A stretch of 39,301 nucleotides of DNA from Acidobacteriota bacterium (GTDB lineage Bacteria; Acidobacteriota; Vicinamibacteria; Vicinamibacterales; UBA8438): contig WTFV01000005.1 in the NCBI GenBank assembly GCA_011523845.1, positions 5,418-44,718 on the forward strand. Reading direction: 5' to 3'. The position numbers were made by a program, and so were the translations under genes. Within the stretch, counting starts at the first letter, position 1. Every line of letters begins with the position of its first letter. Below the pieces are notes generated by a model. That model was given only the letters and a program-made list of their open reading frames with translations. It did not search any database and was not told where the DNA came from. Positions 1-7,079 of the stretch are shown piece after piece.

Positions 1-292
1 GCGTAGCAGCGCACGATTCGAGGAGGCCGAGCAGCGTAGCAGCGCACGATTCGAGCGGGCCGAGCAGCGTAGCAGCGCACGATTCGAGGAGGCCGAGCAG
101 CGTAGCAGCGCACGATTCGAGAAGGCCGAGCGGAACAGCGTGCGGCGCTTCGAGCAGTTGCTGCAGATTGCGGCCGAGATCCGCGAGCGGCTGGCGAGAA
201 TCGAGGGCCTTGTCGAAGGCGGCGTCATGCGCAGGACGTCGGGGACATCGCGAGACCCGAAGCGTGCCGAGCAGCACGCGCCCTCCGGCTGA
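1..292 (+). CDS. C-terminal part of a coiled-coil protein built of 11-residue repeats (5' end outside window)
   Basis: The frame starting at base 2 is open to a TGA at 290-292 and gives the last 96 residues of a protein that begins upstream of the window. Its first 44 visible residues are four copies of an 11-residue unit, RSSARFEEAEQ, with changes only at positions 8-9 of the unit (EE, ER, EE, EK). It then continues as a charged helix (FEQLLQIAAEIRERLARIEG) and ends in a Lys/Arg-rich polar tail. A repeat of 11 is the hendecad period of right-handed or straight coiled coils, so an extended helical rod or oligomerisation stalk is likely. No domain that would give a function is visible. Similar repeat tails occur on many unrelated proteins, so I name no family. 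No promoter or terminator is obvious in the 157 bases that follow. Confidence 0.7.
   Translation, partial: RSSARFEEAEQRSSARFERAEQRSSARFEEAEQRSSARFEKAERNSVRRFEQLLQIAAEIRERLARIEGLVEGGVMRRTSGTSRDPKRAEQHAPSG
2..133 (+). repeat. Four 33-bp tandem repeats, in frame
   Basis: Four direct copies of a 33-bp unit lie at 2-34, 35-67, 68-100 and 101-133. They differ only around the GAGGAG/GAGCGG/GAGAAG codons. The near identity at DNA level, including synonymous sites, points to recent slippage or unequal crossing-over. The array probably extends beyond the left edge of the window. Confidence 0.9.
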
Positions 293-449
293 GGGCGCCA
301 CGTGACGCTAGAGTCAAACGTCGCCGCGCAGGGCAGGTCGGCAGACTCGAGTCTCTGGCCCTGTCGCCTGACCCCACGGTAGCGGCACCTTCCCCGGGCC
401 GAGACCAACGGTTCTGCCGCAACACCGGGCAGTACCGGTTTCTGGCAAC

Positions 450-1844
450 TCACCGCAGCACGTCGAACACCGTCCGCGCGTCGATCACGTGCACACCGGT
501 GCCCACGGTGGGATCTGCCGCGCCCGACGGCGCGAACACGACCGGCACGATCTCCAGCTCGCCAGCCCCCGGTATCGCCGGAGCACGCGGACGGAACCGC
601 CGTGTCGCCGCCGACAGCGGCCGCGATGGCGACTTCGCCTCGCCGACGAGCAGGCGCCGCCCATCCAACGAGCGCGCCATCACGTCGTACTCCGGCTCGT
701 TGCGTCGCCAGTAGCGTTGCGCCGGCTCCCAGGGACCGAGATCGGCGAGGGGCGACGCGGAACGGTGCAGGAACGGCACCGCCATACGGCACAGCTCCTC
801 CCAGGCCAGGGCTTCGAGCCCGGCGCGGTGACGGCGCCAGTACTCCAGCCGCGTCTCGCGCGGCGCTTGCGCGAGCGCCGTTCGCCCGGGTGCGACGACC
901 CGGAACCACAATCGCAGGAACGGATCGTCGATCCGATACAGGCTCCGCTTGCCCGAGCGGGGCTCGCTGCCGAACGGCGTCTCGCGACGCACGAGGCCCA
1001 TCTCCGTGAGTGCCGCCAGTGGCCGCGACAGGCTGGAGGCGGGCCAGCCGAGACGGCCGGCGATTTCGCTGACACGATGCGCGCCGGCGCCGGTCACGTC
1101 CAGCAGGGGGCGCAGCGCCGTGGCCGGCGGGACCTCCTCCAGCAGCAACCGGTCCGGCTCCGGGTGCAACGGGCCGGCCGGGTCGAGCACCAGGGTGTCG
1201 ACGGCGCTCTCGAGATCGAGGCCGAACCGCTCGGCGAGCTCCCAGTAGCGCGGCATTCCGCCCCACGCGGCGTAGAGCGCCAGCAGGTCGCGCCCGCCGG
1301 CCCGGGGAAAGAGGTCGGCGAGGTATCCCGGCTTCAGCGGACGCACGGCGAAGGCTTCGCGCGCGCGGCCGTAGAGCGGCGCACCGGCGGAGAGAATCGC
1401 GCCATGCATCATGATGCGCTGGCTCGAACCGCTCACCGCGAGGGTCGGGCGCCCCGGCGTCGTGTCCACCCATGCCTGCAGGACGCCGGCCAGGGTCGGG
1501 TCCGCGGCGATCAGGTACGGAAGTTCGTCCAGCACGAACGGTCCGGGCCAGCCATTGCCGTTCGCCTCGCTGGCGAGCCGAGACAGGAAGGACCGCCAGT
1601 CCGGATACTCCACGTCGGCGAATCCCGGGAACCGCTGCTCTAGCGCGGCGGCCAGGTAACGCCGCTGTACCGCGGGCGCCGAGGGTTCCGCCGCCGCGTA
1701 CAGGCCGTTGTGGAGTCGAGACCACTCGATGAGCAGGCGCGTCTTGCCCACCCGGCGCCGGCCCCAGATGACGGCGAGGGCGCCCGGTACTGTCAGCGCG
1801 GCGTCGAGCCGGCGCATCTCGTCGGCGCGGTCGATGAAGCGCAC
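450..1844 (-). CDS. AAA-type ATPase with C-terminal DUF234 / PD-(D/E)XK-like domain
   Basis: A 464-residue protein from a GTG at 1844; the start gives MRFIDRADEMRRLDAAL, the usual opening of this family, although the frame stays open further upstream. A P-loop (WGRRRVGKTRLL) sits near residue 30. A helix-turn-helix-like stretch (VSEIAGRLGWPASSLSRPLA) follows at about residues 310-340. Near the C-terminus an E-Y-D element followed by VGEAKS has the layout of a PD-(D/E)XK nuclease core. The order ATPase_2, winged helix, DUF234 and the length match bacterial and archaeal DUF234 ATPases, which are often found in mobile or defence regions; their biochemical role is not firmly known. The gene lies divergent to an antitoxin-like gene with an AT-rich dyad between them. 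Function beyond nucleotide-dependent action and possible DNA binding or cutting is inference. Confidence 0.75.
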   Translation of the reverse strand: MRFIDRADEMRRLDAALTVPGALAVIWGRRRVGKTRLLIEWSRLHNGLYAAAEPSAPAVQRRYLAAALEQRFPGFADVEYPDWRSFLSRLASEANGNGWPGPFVLDELPYLIAADPTLAGVLQAWVDTTPGRPTLAVSGSSQRIMMHGAILSAGAPLYGRAREAFAVRPLKPGYLADLFPRAGGRDLLALYAAWGGMPRYWELAERFGLDLESAVDTLVLDPAGPLHPEPDRLLLEEVPPATALRPLLDVTGAGAHRVSEIAGRLGWPASSLSRPLAALTEMGLVRRETPFGSEPRSGKRSLYRIDDPFLRLWFRVVAPGRTALAQAPRETRLEYWRRHRAGLEALAWEELCRMAVPFLHRSASPLADLGPWEPAQRYWRRNEPEYDVMARSLDGRRLLVGEAKSPSRPLSAATRRFRPRAPAIPGAGELEIVPVVFAPSGAADPTVGTGVHVIDARTVFDVLR

Positions 1845-1850
1845 GACGCT

Positions 1851-1885
1851 ATTATGCCAAAAAACATCATGGTGATTTGCATAAT
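1851..1885. promoter_or_regulatory. AT-rich dyad upstream of the DUF234 ATPase gene
   Basis: ATTATGC (1851-1857) and GCATAAT (1879-1885) form a perfect 7-bp inverted repeat with 21 bases between. It lies 7 bp upstream of the ATPase start codon, in an AT-rich island within very GC-rich DNA. It could be an operator or promoter region for the divergent pair; no protein is known to bind it. Confidence 0.35.
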
Positions 1886-1964
1886 AAATATACAGCCATG
1901 ACGAGGGCTGATTGAGAGAGCTCGTAGCGAGAAGGAGACCACAGCAGGGCACGGCCTTGGTAGC

Positions 1965-2246
1965 ATGTCGATCATGAAAGTGGACAAGATGAGCGTCTCG
2001 TTCGAGGCCAAGCTTGGAGAGGAGATTCGGCGGGCCGCCCGGGAGGGTGGCGTAGGGTTGTCGTCGTGGCTGGCAGAGGCGGCGGCTCGGAAGCTTCGCG
2101 CCGACGCGCTGCGTGAGTTTCTCGACGAATGGGAAGCCGAACACGGAGCCCCGACTCCCGAAGAGTTGGCCCGGGCAGAGGTTGAGCTCGGTCTTCGGGT
2201 CGAGAGCCTCCAACGTGAGCGTACTGGTCCTCGCGGTGGAACGTAG
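1965..2246 (+). CDS. Antitoxin-like small protein, orphaned from its toxin
   Basis: A 93-residue protein. In-frame ATGs at 1965, 1974 and 1989 are all possible starts and none has a strong ribosome-binding site. The core, MSVSFEAKLGEEIRRAAREG followed by a Ser-Ser-Trp-Leu-Ala-Glu-Ala helix, resembles the ribbon-helix-helix DNA-binding half of VapB/CopG-like antitoxins. The C-terminal half (EFLDEWEAEHGAPTPEELAR and on) is the acidic helical part that normally wraps a PIN-domain toxin. In such pairs the toxin start overlaps the antitoxin end. Here only about ten codons of a PIN-like start remain (2215-2246) before the sequence runs into mazF on the other strand. The assignment rests on sequence pattern only; it may still repress DNA or neutralise a toxin elsewhere. 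Confidence 0.6.
   Translation: MSIMKVDKMSVSFEAKLGEEIRRAAREGGVGLSSWLAEAAARKLRADALREFLDEWEAEHGAPTPEELARAEVELGLRVESLQRERTGPRGGT
2215..2246 (+). pseudogene. Stub of a PIN-domain (VapC-like) toxin start
   Basis: A GTG at 2215, overlapping the antitoxin end in another frame, opens VSVLVLAVER, close to the first beta-strand of many VapC-type PIN toxins (VLVLDAG...). The acidic residue expected after this strand is missing, and the frame then continues only as antisense of mazF to a stop near 2358. I read it as the breakpoint of a deletion that removed the toxin. Ten residues are thin evidence. Confidence 0.3.
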
Positions 2247-2249
2247 GGT

Positions 2250-2585
2250 TCAGGCCGCGAACATCTCCTGCAAAGCCAGCAGCACGGCTCCCACGCTGCC
2301 GGGCGCCAAGCGCCCGAGTCGCCTCGAGAGACGGTCGACGTCGACGGTGCGGATCTGATCCAGTGCGACGAAACCGGCGCGGCGCTGGAAACGACACGGG
2401 ATCCGCCAGGGGTAGGCACGGCCTCCGGTGGTCATCGGCGCGACGATGGCGGTGCGCAGGTGGCGGTTCAACTCCTCAGGAGACACGATCAGGCAGGGCC
2501 GCGTCTTCCGGATTTCACTGCCGACCGTAGGATCCAGGGCCACGAGATGGACGTCGCCGCGCGCGACCGCGTCACCGCCTACCAC
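2250..2585 (-). CDS. mazF: MazF/PemK-type mRNA interferase toxin
   Basis: A 111-residue protein from a GTG at 2585, preceded by AGGAG at a good distance and overlapping the end of mazE by 7 bp, so translation is probably coupled. The N-terminal strand GDVHLVALDPTVGSEIRKTR has the family signature (G-[DE]-[VI] near the start, then GSE[IQ]x[KG]xRPxL[IV]). SPEELN and the later hydrophobic strands with a Thr-Thr-Gly turn complete the SH3-like PemK fold. MazF toxins cleave mRNA at short sequences when the labile antitoxin is lost. The length is normal and no key segment appears to be missing. The gene faces the orphan antitoxin gene, whose stop is 3 bp away. Confidence 0.85.
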   Translation of the reverse strand: MVGGDAVARGDVHLVALDPTVGSEIRKTRPCLIVSPEELNRHLRTAIVAPMTTGGRAYPWRIPCRFQRRAGFVALDQIRTVDVDRLSRRLGRLAPGSVGAVLLALQEMFAA

Positions 2586-2833
2586 TCCCACTCCTGGTCG
2601 TCGAAGGCAGTCGAGCGCGGTGGATCGAGCAGCGCGTCGTCGCCGGTCGCGTGCATGGCCGCCGCCGCGGCCTCCCAGCCTTCGCGCGGCTTCCTGACTG
2701 CCTGCACCACGAGGCGTCCGGGCTCCGCCTGCAGTTCGACCTCGTCCGGCAGCGCGGCCTGATCGAGCAGCGCCTTCGGGATGCGAATGCCCCTGGAGTT
2801 CCCGAGTCGGACGATGCGGGTAACCGTCGGCAT
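2579..2833 (-). CDS. mazE: MazE/AbrB-type antitoxin
   Basis: An 84-residue protein from ATG at 2833. The first 50 residues (TRIVRLGNSRGIRIPKALL and on) are the swapped-hairpin AbrB/SpoVT DNA-binding fold of MazE antitoxins, including the G-N-S-x-G-I-R-I-P signature. The acidic, Trp-rich tail (DDQEWEW) is typical of the disordered segment that fills the MazF groove. The ATG is only 8 bp from a TACAAT -10-like element, so the transcript would be nearly leaderless. Antitoxin first, toxin second with a short overlap is the standard arrangement and supports autoregulation of the pair. Confidence 0.85.
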   Translation of the reverse strand: MPTVTRIVRLGNSRGIRIPKALLDQAALPDEVELQAEPGRLVVQAVRKPREGWEAAAAAMHATGDDALLDPPRSTAFDDQEWEW

Positions 2834-2852
2834 GTGAACACATTGTAATCAC
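2834..2852 (-). promoter_or_regulatory. Likely mazEF promoter and operator
   Basis: Immediately upstream of the mazE start, the minus strand carries TACAAT (2847-2842), a good -10 match. It is enclosed by an inverted repeat, GTGA (2834-2837) and TCAC (2849-2852). A dyad over the -10 box is what an autorepressing MazE would bind. No clear -35 is seen. Confidence 0.4.
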
Positions 2853-2895
2853 GGGGGGCTCTGCCCGGCCAACCAGCCGTGCCGGCACGAAAGGC

Positions 2896-2912
2896 GGGGC
2901 GGCAATCGCCCC
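2896..2912 (-). terminator. Hairpin directly after modC
   Basis: GGGGCG (2896-2901) and CGCCCC (2907-2912) form a perfect 6-bp stem with a 5-base loop, touching the modC stop codon. There is no uridine run on the minus-strand transcript, so it is at best a weak intrinsic terminator or a 3'-end stabiliser between modC and mazEF. Confidence 0.4.
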
Positions 2913-3686
2913 TCAAGGTGTGCTTTCGAGCATCTCGGCCGGAGCCCCCGAGCGCACTGCACGGCCAGCGTCCAGCACGATCGCCCAGTCGGCGACCCGC
3001 CGCACCTCGTCGGTCACGTGCGAGACGTAGATCATCGGCGTCCCCAGCTCGTCGCGCACCCGCTCCAGGTACGGCAGGATCCGGTCGCGCAGGCCGAGGT
3101 CGAGCGCCGCGAGCGGTTCGTCGAGCAGCAGCAGGTCGGGCTCGGTCATCAGGGCGCGCGCGAGCGCGACGCGCTGGCGCTCCCCGCCGGAGAGGCCGTC
3201 CACCGATCGCGACATGAGGGTGTCGATCTCGAGCAGCTCGAGCACCGAGGCGTGCGTGCCGTGCGCTCCCTCCGAGCCGGCGCCGAGCGGGCTGCGAGGC
3301 GTCCCGTCGTCGGCGCCGCGCTCGCGGAGGCTCCATCCTCCCGCACCGCCGGCCGCCGCCCGGCCGCGCGCGCCGTACAGCACGTTGCGCCGGACGTCGA
3401 GGTGGGGAAACAGCGCCAGGTCCTGCGGCACGTAGCCGACGCGCCGCTCGTACGGCGGCACGTCGATCCCGCGCCGGGAATCGAACAGCACGTGGCGGCC
3501 GATGCGGATCACCCCTTCGTCGGGCCGGCGCAGGCCGGCGACGGCGTCCAGGGTGGTGGTCTTGCCGGAACCGGACGGACCGAACAGCGCGACGGTGCGC
3601 GCCGCGATGGTCTCGCGCAGGTCGAGGGCGAACGCGCCGGCGCGGAGCCGCACGTCGATGACGACCGACGCCTCGCCGCCGCTCAC
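2913..3686 (-). CDS. modC: Molybdate ABC transporter ATP-binding protein (short form)
   Basis: A 257-residue protein from a GTG at 3686 that overlaps the modB stop (GTGA). It has the Walker A motif GPSGSGKTT (K42), a Q-loop (YVPQDLALFPHL), the signature LSGGERQRVALARAL, Walker B LLLLDEPLAALD and the switch His in YVSHV. It powers uptake of molybdate through ModB. Two oddities: it stops right after the ATPase domain, lacking the roughly 100-residue C-terminal TOBE/Mop domain of classic ModC. It also has an inserted Gly/Arg/Ala-rich loop of about 35 residues (starting at RGRAAAGGAGG) between NVLYG and the signature motif. The substrate is taken from the adjacent modA; tungstate or sulfate alternatives are less likely. 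Confidence 0.85.
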   Translation of the reverse strand: MSGGEASVVIDVRLRAGAFALDLRETIAARTVALFGPSGSGKTTTLDAVAGLRRPDEGVIRIGRHVLFDSRRGIDVPPYERRVGYVPQDLALFPHLDVRRNVLYGARGRAAAGGAGGWSLRERGADDGTPRSPLGAGSEGAHGTHASVLELLEIDTLMSRSVDGLSGGERQRVALARALMTEPDLLLLDEPLAALDLGLRDRILPYLERVRDELGTPMIYVSHVTDEVRRVADWAIVLDAGRAVRSGAPAEMLESTP

Positions 3687-4339
3687 GACGCGGTCCCGAG
3701 GCGGTTCGAGAGGTACACGGCCGCGAAGCCGATGGTCACCGCGGCGGCGATCAGCGTCATCGCCGCCGCGTCGCGCCCGAGCTCGGCGTTGCGGTAGATG
3801 GCGACCGAGAGGGTGCGGGCGCCGGGGAGCGCCCCGGCCAGCATGATGGTGGCGCCGAACTCCCCGATGGCGCGGGAGAAGCCCAGCACGGTCCCGGCCA
3901 GCAGCCCGCGCCGGGCGAGCGGGAGGCTGACCGTCCAGAAGACCCGCCAGGGCCGGGCGCCGAGGGTGGCGGCGATCGCCTCGTAGCGGCGATCGGCCTG
4001 CTCGAACCCCGCGCGGGTCGCGCGCACGAGCAACGGGAGCCCCATGACCGCCATGGCGACCACCACCGCCTTCCAGGTGAAGACGATGTCGATGCCGAGC
4101 GGCTCGAGCAGGGCGCCGAGCGGCCCGCGGCGCCCGAAGAGCTTCAGCAGAATGAGGCCGGTCGCCACGGGGGGGACCACGAGCGGCAGCGAGACGAAGG
4201 TCTCCAGGACGGCCCGCCCCGGGAACTCGCGCCGGGCGAGCAGCCACGCGACGGCGACCCCCGGCGGCAGCATGACGAGCGTGGCGACGGCCGCCATCAG
4301 GACCGTGAACCCGGTGACCTCCACCAGCTCCGCGGTCAC
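3683..4339 (-). CDS. modB: Molybdate ABC transporter permease
   Basis: A 218-residue membrane protein. I start it at a GTG (4339) that follows a GGAAGAGG ribosome-binding site; this gives TAELVEVTGFTVLMAAV, the normal ModB opening and normal length, although the frame is open further upstream. Five or so hydrophobic helices are visible. The cytoplasmic coupling segment, EAIAATLGARPWRVFWTVSLP, is the EAA loop that docks ModC. The later GFSRAIGEFGATIMLAG stretch is highly typical of ModB/CysT-type permeases. The gene sits between modA (166 bp upstream) and modC (4-bp overlap). Confidence 0.9.
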   Translation of the reverse strand: MTAELVEVTGFTVLMAAVATLVMLPPGVAVAWLLARREFPGRAVLETFVSLPLVVPPVATGLILLKLFGRRGPLGALLEPLGIDIVFTWKAVVVAMAVMGLPLLVRATRAGFEQADRRYEAIAATLGARPWRVFWTVSLPLARRGLLAGTVLGFSRAIGEFGATIMLAGALPGARTLSVAIYRNAELGRDAAAMTLIAAAVTIGFAAVYLSNRLGTAS

Positions 4340-4354
4340 CGCGCCCTCTTCCTT

Positions 4355-4444
4355 GCGGAACTCGTCCGCCCGCCCCCCGCGGAGACCAGGTTCCTTGCAC
4401 CGCACCGGCATCGTGAGGATCCCGTCGCGGAGCTCGTCCGCCCG
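4355..4444. repeat. Two copies of an 18-bp dyad repeat in the modA-modB gap
   Basis: GCGGAACTCGTCCGCCCG at 4355-4372 and GCGGAGCTCGTCCGCCCG at 4427-4444 differ by one base and are 72 bp apart. Each contains a small inverted repeat (GCGGA/TCCGC). They lie in the 166-bp transcribed spacer between modA and modB, so they may form RNA hairpins or be leftovers of a duplication. Confidence 0.5.
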
Positions 4445-4505
4445 ACTTCCACCAGGACCGGAAGCACCCCTGCCGGGACCTGGGTATGAACGGTCGTCGC
4501 CCAGC

Positions 4506-5324
4506 TCACGGGTCTGCCTCCGCGGCCTGCCCTCCGGTGGCCGGCAGGCTGACGAAGCCCGCCTCGTCGAAGCGACGCCGCGCCGCGTCGCTCCGCAGGT
4601 AGTCGAGGAACCGTGCCGCTTCCGCCGGGTCGGCGGCGTCGCGGGCAACCGCGGCCGGGTACACGATGGGCGGGCCTGCCTCGACCGGCACCGCGAACGC
4701 GATGGCCGCCCCTGCCGACGTCCGTACGTCCGTGCGGTAGACGATCCCGGCGTCGACCGTGCCCGCCTCCACGGCGCGCAGGGCCGCCCGCACGCTGTTG
4801 GCGGGAACGATCCGGCCTCCGAGCGACGCCCACAACCCCTGCGACTCGAGATAGCGCCGGGCGTAGACGCCGGCCGGCACCGCCTCGGGATCGCCGAGCG
4901 CGATCCGCTCGATGGACGGGTCCGCGAGGTCGTGCGGCCCCCTCACCGTGCCCACCCGATCGGAGGGCACGACGATGACGAGCTGGTTCGAAAGCAGGTC
5001 CACCCGCCGCGCCGCGTCGATGCGGCCCGCCGCCGCCGCGCGCTCCATCTGCAGCACGTCGGCGCTGATGAAGACGTCGACCGGCGCGCCCTCGATGAGC
5101 TGTGACGCGAGCATCTGCGATCCGGCCACGTTGAGCAGGATGCGTACGCCCCGCTCCTCCTCGAACCGGTCCGCCACCGCGCCGACGACCTCCGAGAGGC
5201 TGGCCGCGGCGGACACCAGCAGCGTGGGCGGGCCGGCGCCGCCGGCATCGCCGCCCGCGGCCCCACCACAGCCGGCGGCGACGAGGGCGAGTGTCAGGAG
5301 CACGATCAGGTGGGTTCGTTCCAC
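4506..5324 (-). CDS. modA: Molybdate-binding lipoprotein
   Basis: A 272-residue protein with a GTG start. The N-terminus (MERTHLIVLLTLALVAAGC) is a lipoprotein signal, with Cys19 as the lipidation site, so the protein is anchored in the envelope. The start of the mature domain, LLVSAAASLSEVVGAVADRF, and the stretch VDVFISADVLQMERA are the oxyanion-binding signature of ModA, which coordinates molybdate through Ser and Ala backbone contacts. The stretch around ANSVRAALRAVEAGTVDAGI is also typical of the family. It delivers substrate to ModB/ModC encoded downstream. The upstream 130 bases are relatively AT-rich and should hold the promoter, but I see no ModE-type palindrome. Confidence 0.9.
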   Translation of the reverse strand: MERTHLIVLLTLALVAAGCGGAAGGDAGGAGPPTLLVSAAASLSEVVGAVADRFEEERGVRILLNVAGSQMLASQLIEGAPVDVFISADVLQMERAAAAGRIDAARRVDLLSNQLVIVVPSDRVGTVRGPHDLADPSIERIALGDPEAVPAGVYARRYLESQGLWASLGGRIVPANSVRAALRAVEAGTVDAGIVYRTDVRTSAGAAIAFAVPVEAGPPIVYPAAVARDAADPAEAARFLDYLRSDAARRRFDEAGFVSLPATGGQAAEADP

Positions 5325-5540
5325 AGCCCACGCATCCAGGTGAAAGAGTGATTCAATATCATTTCAAGCGATTCGGCAAACGATTTCACACGCTGGCGAG
5401 ATCGGTCCGCACCGGTCTTCCGCGTTCGCCCTCCGGGTTGCGGCGCGTGCTCCGTGCGGCGCCGCGCCCCGGTTCGCCCTGTTTCCCATCGTTCGTTATG
5501 CTGTAGAGGATGCGGGTGCCGCCCGCGTCGAGGAGGAATG

Positions 5541-6200
5541 ATGCTGTTCGCCAATCCAGCCAGTCTGCGGATGCCCACCGCGGCGGAGGCGCTGCCGGGC
5601 CGTGACGATCCGCTGCCGTCGCCCCCGGGGCACTTCGTGCACGGCCGGCCGATCGCCGCGCCGTTTCCGGAGGGAACTCGCAGCGCGGTGTTCGGCCTGG
5701 GCTGCTTCTGGGGGGCCGAGCGGACGTTCTGGCAGCTCGAGGGCGTCTACTCGACTGCCGTCGGCTACGCCGGGGGGTTCACGAAGAACCCGACCTACGA
5801 AGAGGTGTGCAGCGGGAGGACGGGACACTCCGAGGTGGTGCTCGTCGTCTACGACCCGCGCGGCATCGAGTTCGAGGACCTCCTGCAGGTCTTCTGGGAG
5901 AGCCACGATCCGACGCAGGGGATGCGACAGGGCAACGACGTCGGCACGCAATACCGGTCGGTGATCTTCGTGGACGACGAGGAGCGGTTGCGCGCCGCCA
6001 GGGCGTCGCGGGATGCGTATCAGCCCGGGCTGTCCGCGGCCGGCTACGGGGCGATCACGACGGAGATCCGTGCGGCTCCGCCCTTCTACCACGCCGAGGA
6101 GTACCACCAGCAGTACCTGGCGAAGAACCCCGGCGGCTACTGCGGTCTCGGCGGGACCGGCGTCGCCTGCCCGCGGCCCGCCGCGGCGCAGCACGCCTGA
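5541..6200 (+). CDS. msrA: Peptide methionine-S-sulfoxide reductase
   Basis: A 219-residue protein. ATG at 5541 is preferred because AGGAGG (5531-5536) is correctly spaced from it; the adjacent ATG at 5538 is too close. After an N-terminal extension of about 45 residues, the catalytic motif GLGCFWGAE carries the nucleophile Cys55. The stretches [26 protein letters not shown] and GTQYRS are all MsrA landmarks. It reduces S-methionine sulfoxide in proteins. A further Cys in GGYCGL near the C-terminus can serve as a recycling cysteine. No export signal is evident, so it is probably cytoplasmic. It stands alone on the plus strand, divergent from modA. Confidence 0.95.
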   Translation: MLFANPASLRMPTAAEALPGRDDPLPSPPGHFVHGRPIAAPFPEGTRSAVFGLGCFWGAERTFWQLEGVYSTAVGYAGGFTKNPTYEEVCSGRTGHSEVVLVVYDPRGIEFEDLLQVFWESHDPTQGMRQGNDVGTQYRSVIFVDDEERLRAARASRDAYQPGLSAAGYGAITTEIRAAPPFYHAEEYHQQYLAKNPGGYCGLGGTGVACPRPAAAQHA

Positions 6201-6308
6201 GGGGCGGCCGGCGCCCGTGCCGGAGCGGCTCGTGCGGCGCCGTTCACGCTCCCGCGAACCGGCCGTCGAGCCGATAGATCGGATACGGTGTCGGTCGGAC
6301 CGCAGCTC

Positions 6309-7076
6309 ATGATCGACTGGACCGCCTACGAGGCGGTGCTCTTCGACCTCGACGGCGTGCTTACCGCCACCGCCCGGCTCCACGCGGCGTCGTGGAAGCG
6401 GGCTTTCGACGACTACCTGCGGACGCGGGCGTCGGCGCACGGCGAGCGGTTCCGGCCGTTCGAGATGCCGGGCGACTACGCGCGCTTCGTCGACGGGCGG
6501 CCGCGCTACGACGGGGTCCGCACCTTCCTCGCTTCACGGGACATCCATCTGGACGACGGCGCGCCGGACGACCCCCCCGGGGTCGAGACCGTCTGCGGTA
6601 TCGGGAACCGGAAGAACGCGATGTTCGGCGAGCTGCTGGCCGGCGAAGGCGTCGAGGTGTACGAGGGGTCGCTGGCCGTGGTGCGGCATCTGCGGCGCCA
6701 CGGCGTGCGCTGCGCCGTGGTCTCCTCCAGCCGGAGCTGCGAGGCGATTCTGGAGGCGGCCGGTCTGGCGGAACTGTTCGAGCTGCGCGTCGATGGCCAG
6801 GTGGCCGCGCGGCGGGGGCTGCCCGGCAAGCCGGCGCCCGATACCTTCGTCTACGCGGCGCGGGTGCTGGGCGTCGCGCCGGCGCGGGCCGTGGTCGTCG
6901 AGGATGCGATTGCCGGCGTCGAGGCCGGCCGGGCAGGCGGATTCGGACTGGTGGTGGCCCTCGATCGCACCGGCGAGACCGAGGCGCTCGCCCGGGCAGG
7001 CGCAGATTGCGTGGTGACCGACCTGGGCGACACGCTGAAGCGTGGGGACGCAGGCGGTCCCCCGGAGGCTTCGTGA
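6309..7076 (+). CDS. Beta-phosphoglucomutase-like HAD enzyme
   Basis: A 255-residue protein from ATG 6309; a GTG at 6288 in the same frame is possible. HAD motif I is FDLDGVLT (D13 nucleophile, D15 acid/base), motif II is VVSSSRS, the motif III Lys is in LPGKPAPDTF, and the metal-binding VVEDAIAGVEAG closes the set. The helical cap with GIGNRKN and the adjacent GH65 gene point to a beta-phosphoglucomutase converting beta-glucose 1-phosphate to glucose 6-phosphate. From memory it resembles the mycobacterial HAD gene paired with a GH65 gene (Rv3400/Rv3401). Only 3 bp separate it from the phosphorylase gene, so they form an operon. Confidence 0.8.
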   Translation: MIDWTAYEAVLFDLDGVLTATARLHAASWKRAFDDYLRTRASAHGERFRPFEMPGDYARFVDGRPRYDGVRTFLASRDIHLDDGAPDDPPGVETVCGIGNRKNAMFGELLAGEGVEVYEGSLAVVRHLRRHGVRCAVVSSSRSCEAILEAAGLAELFELRVDGQVAARRGLPGKPAPDTFVYAARVLGVAPARAVVVEDAIAGVEAGRAGGFGLVVALDRTGETEALARAGADCVVTDLGDTLKRGDAGGPPEAS

Positions 7077-7079
7077 CCG

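Noticed and set aside
1..133. 33-bp repeats as a CRISPR array
   Set aside because: The units are contiguous with no spacers and encode an in-frame 11-residue protein repeat.
4340..4505. Molybdenum-cofactor riboswitch in the mod operon
   Set aside because: The segment is inside the operon and I cannot recognise the conserved motif; only two short dyads are visible.
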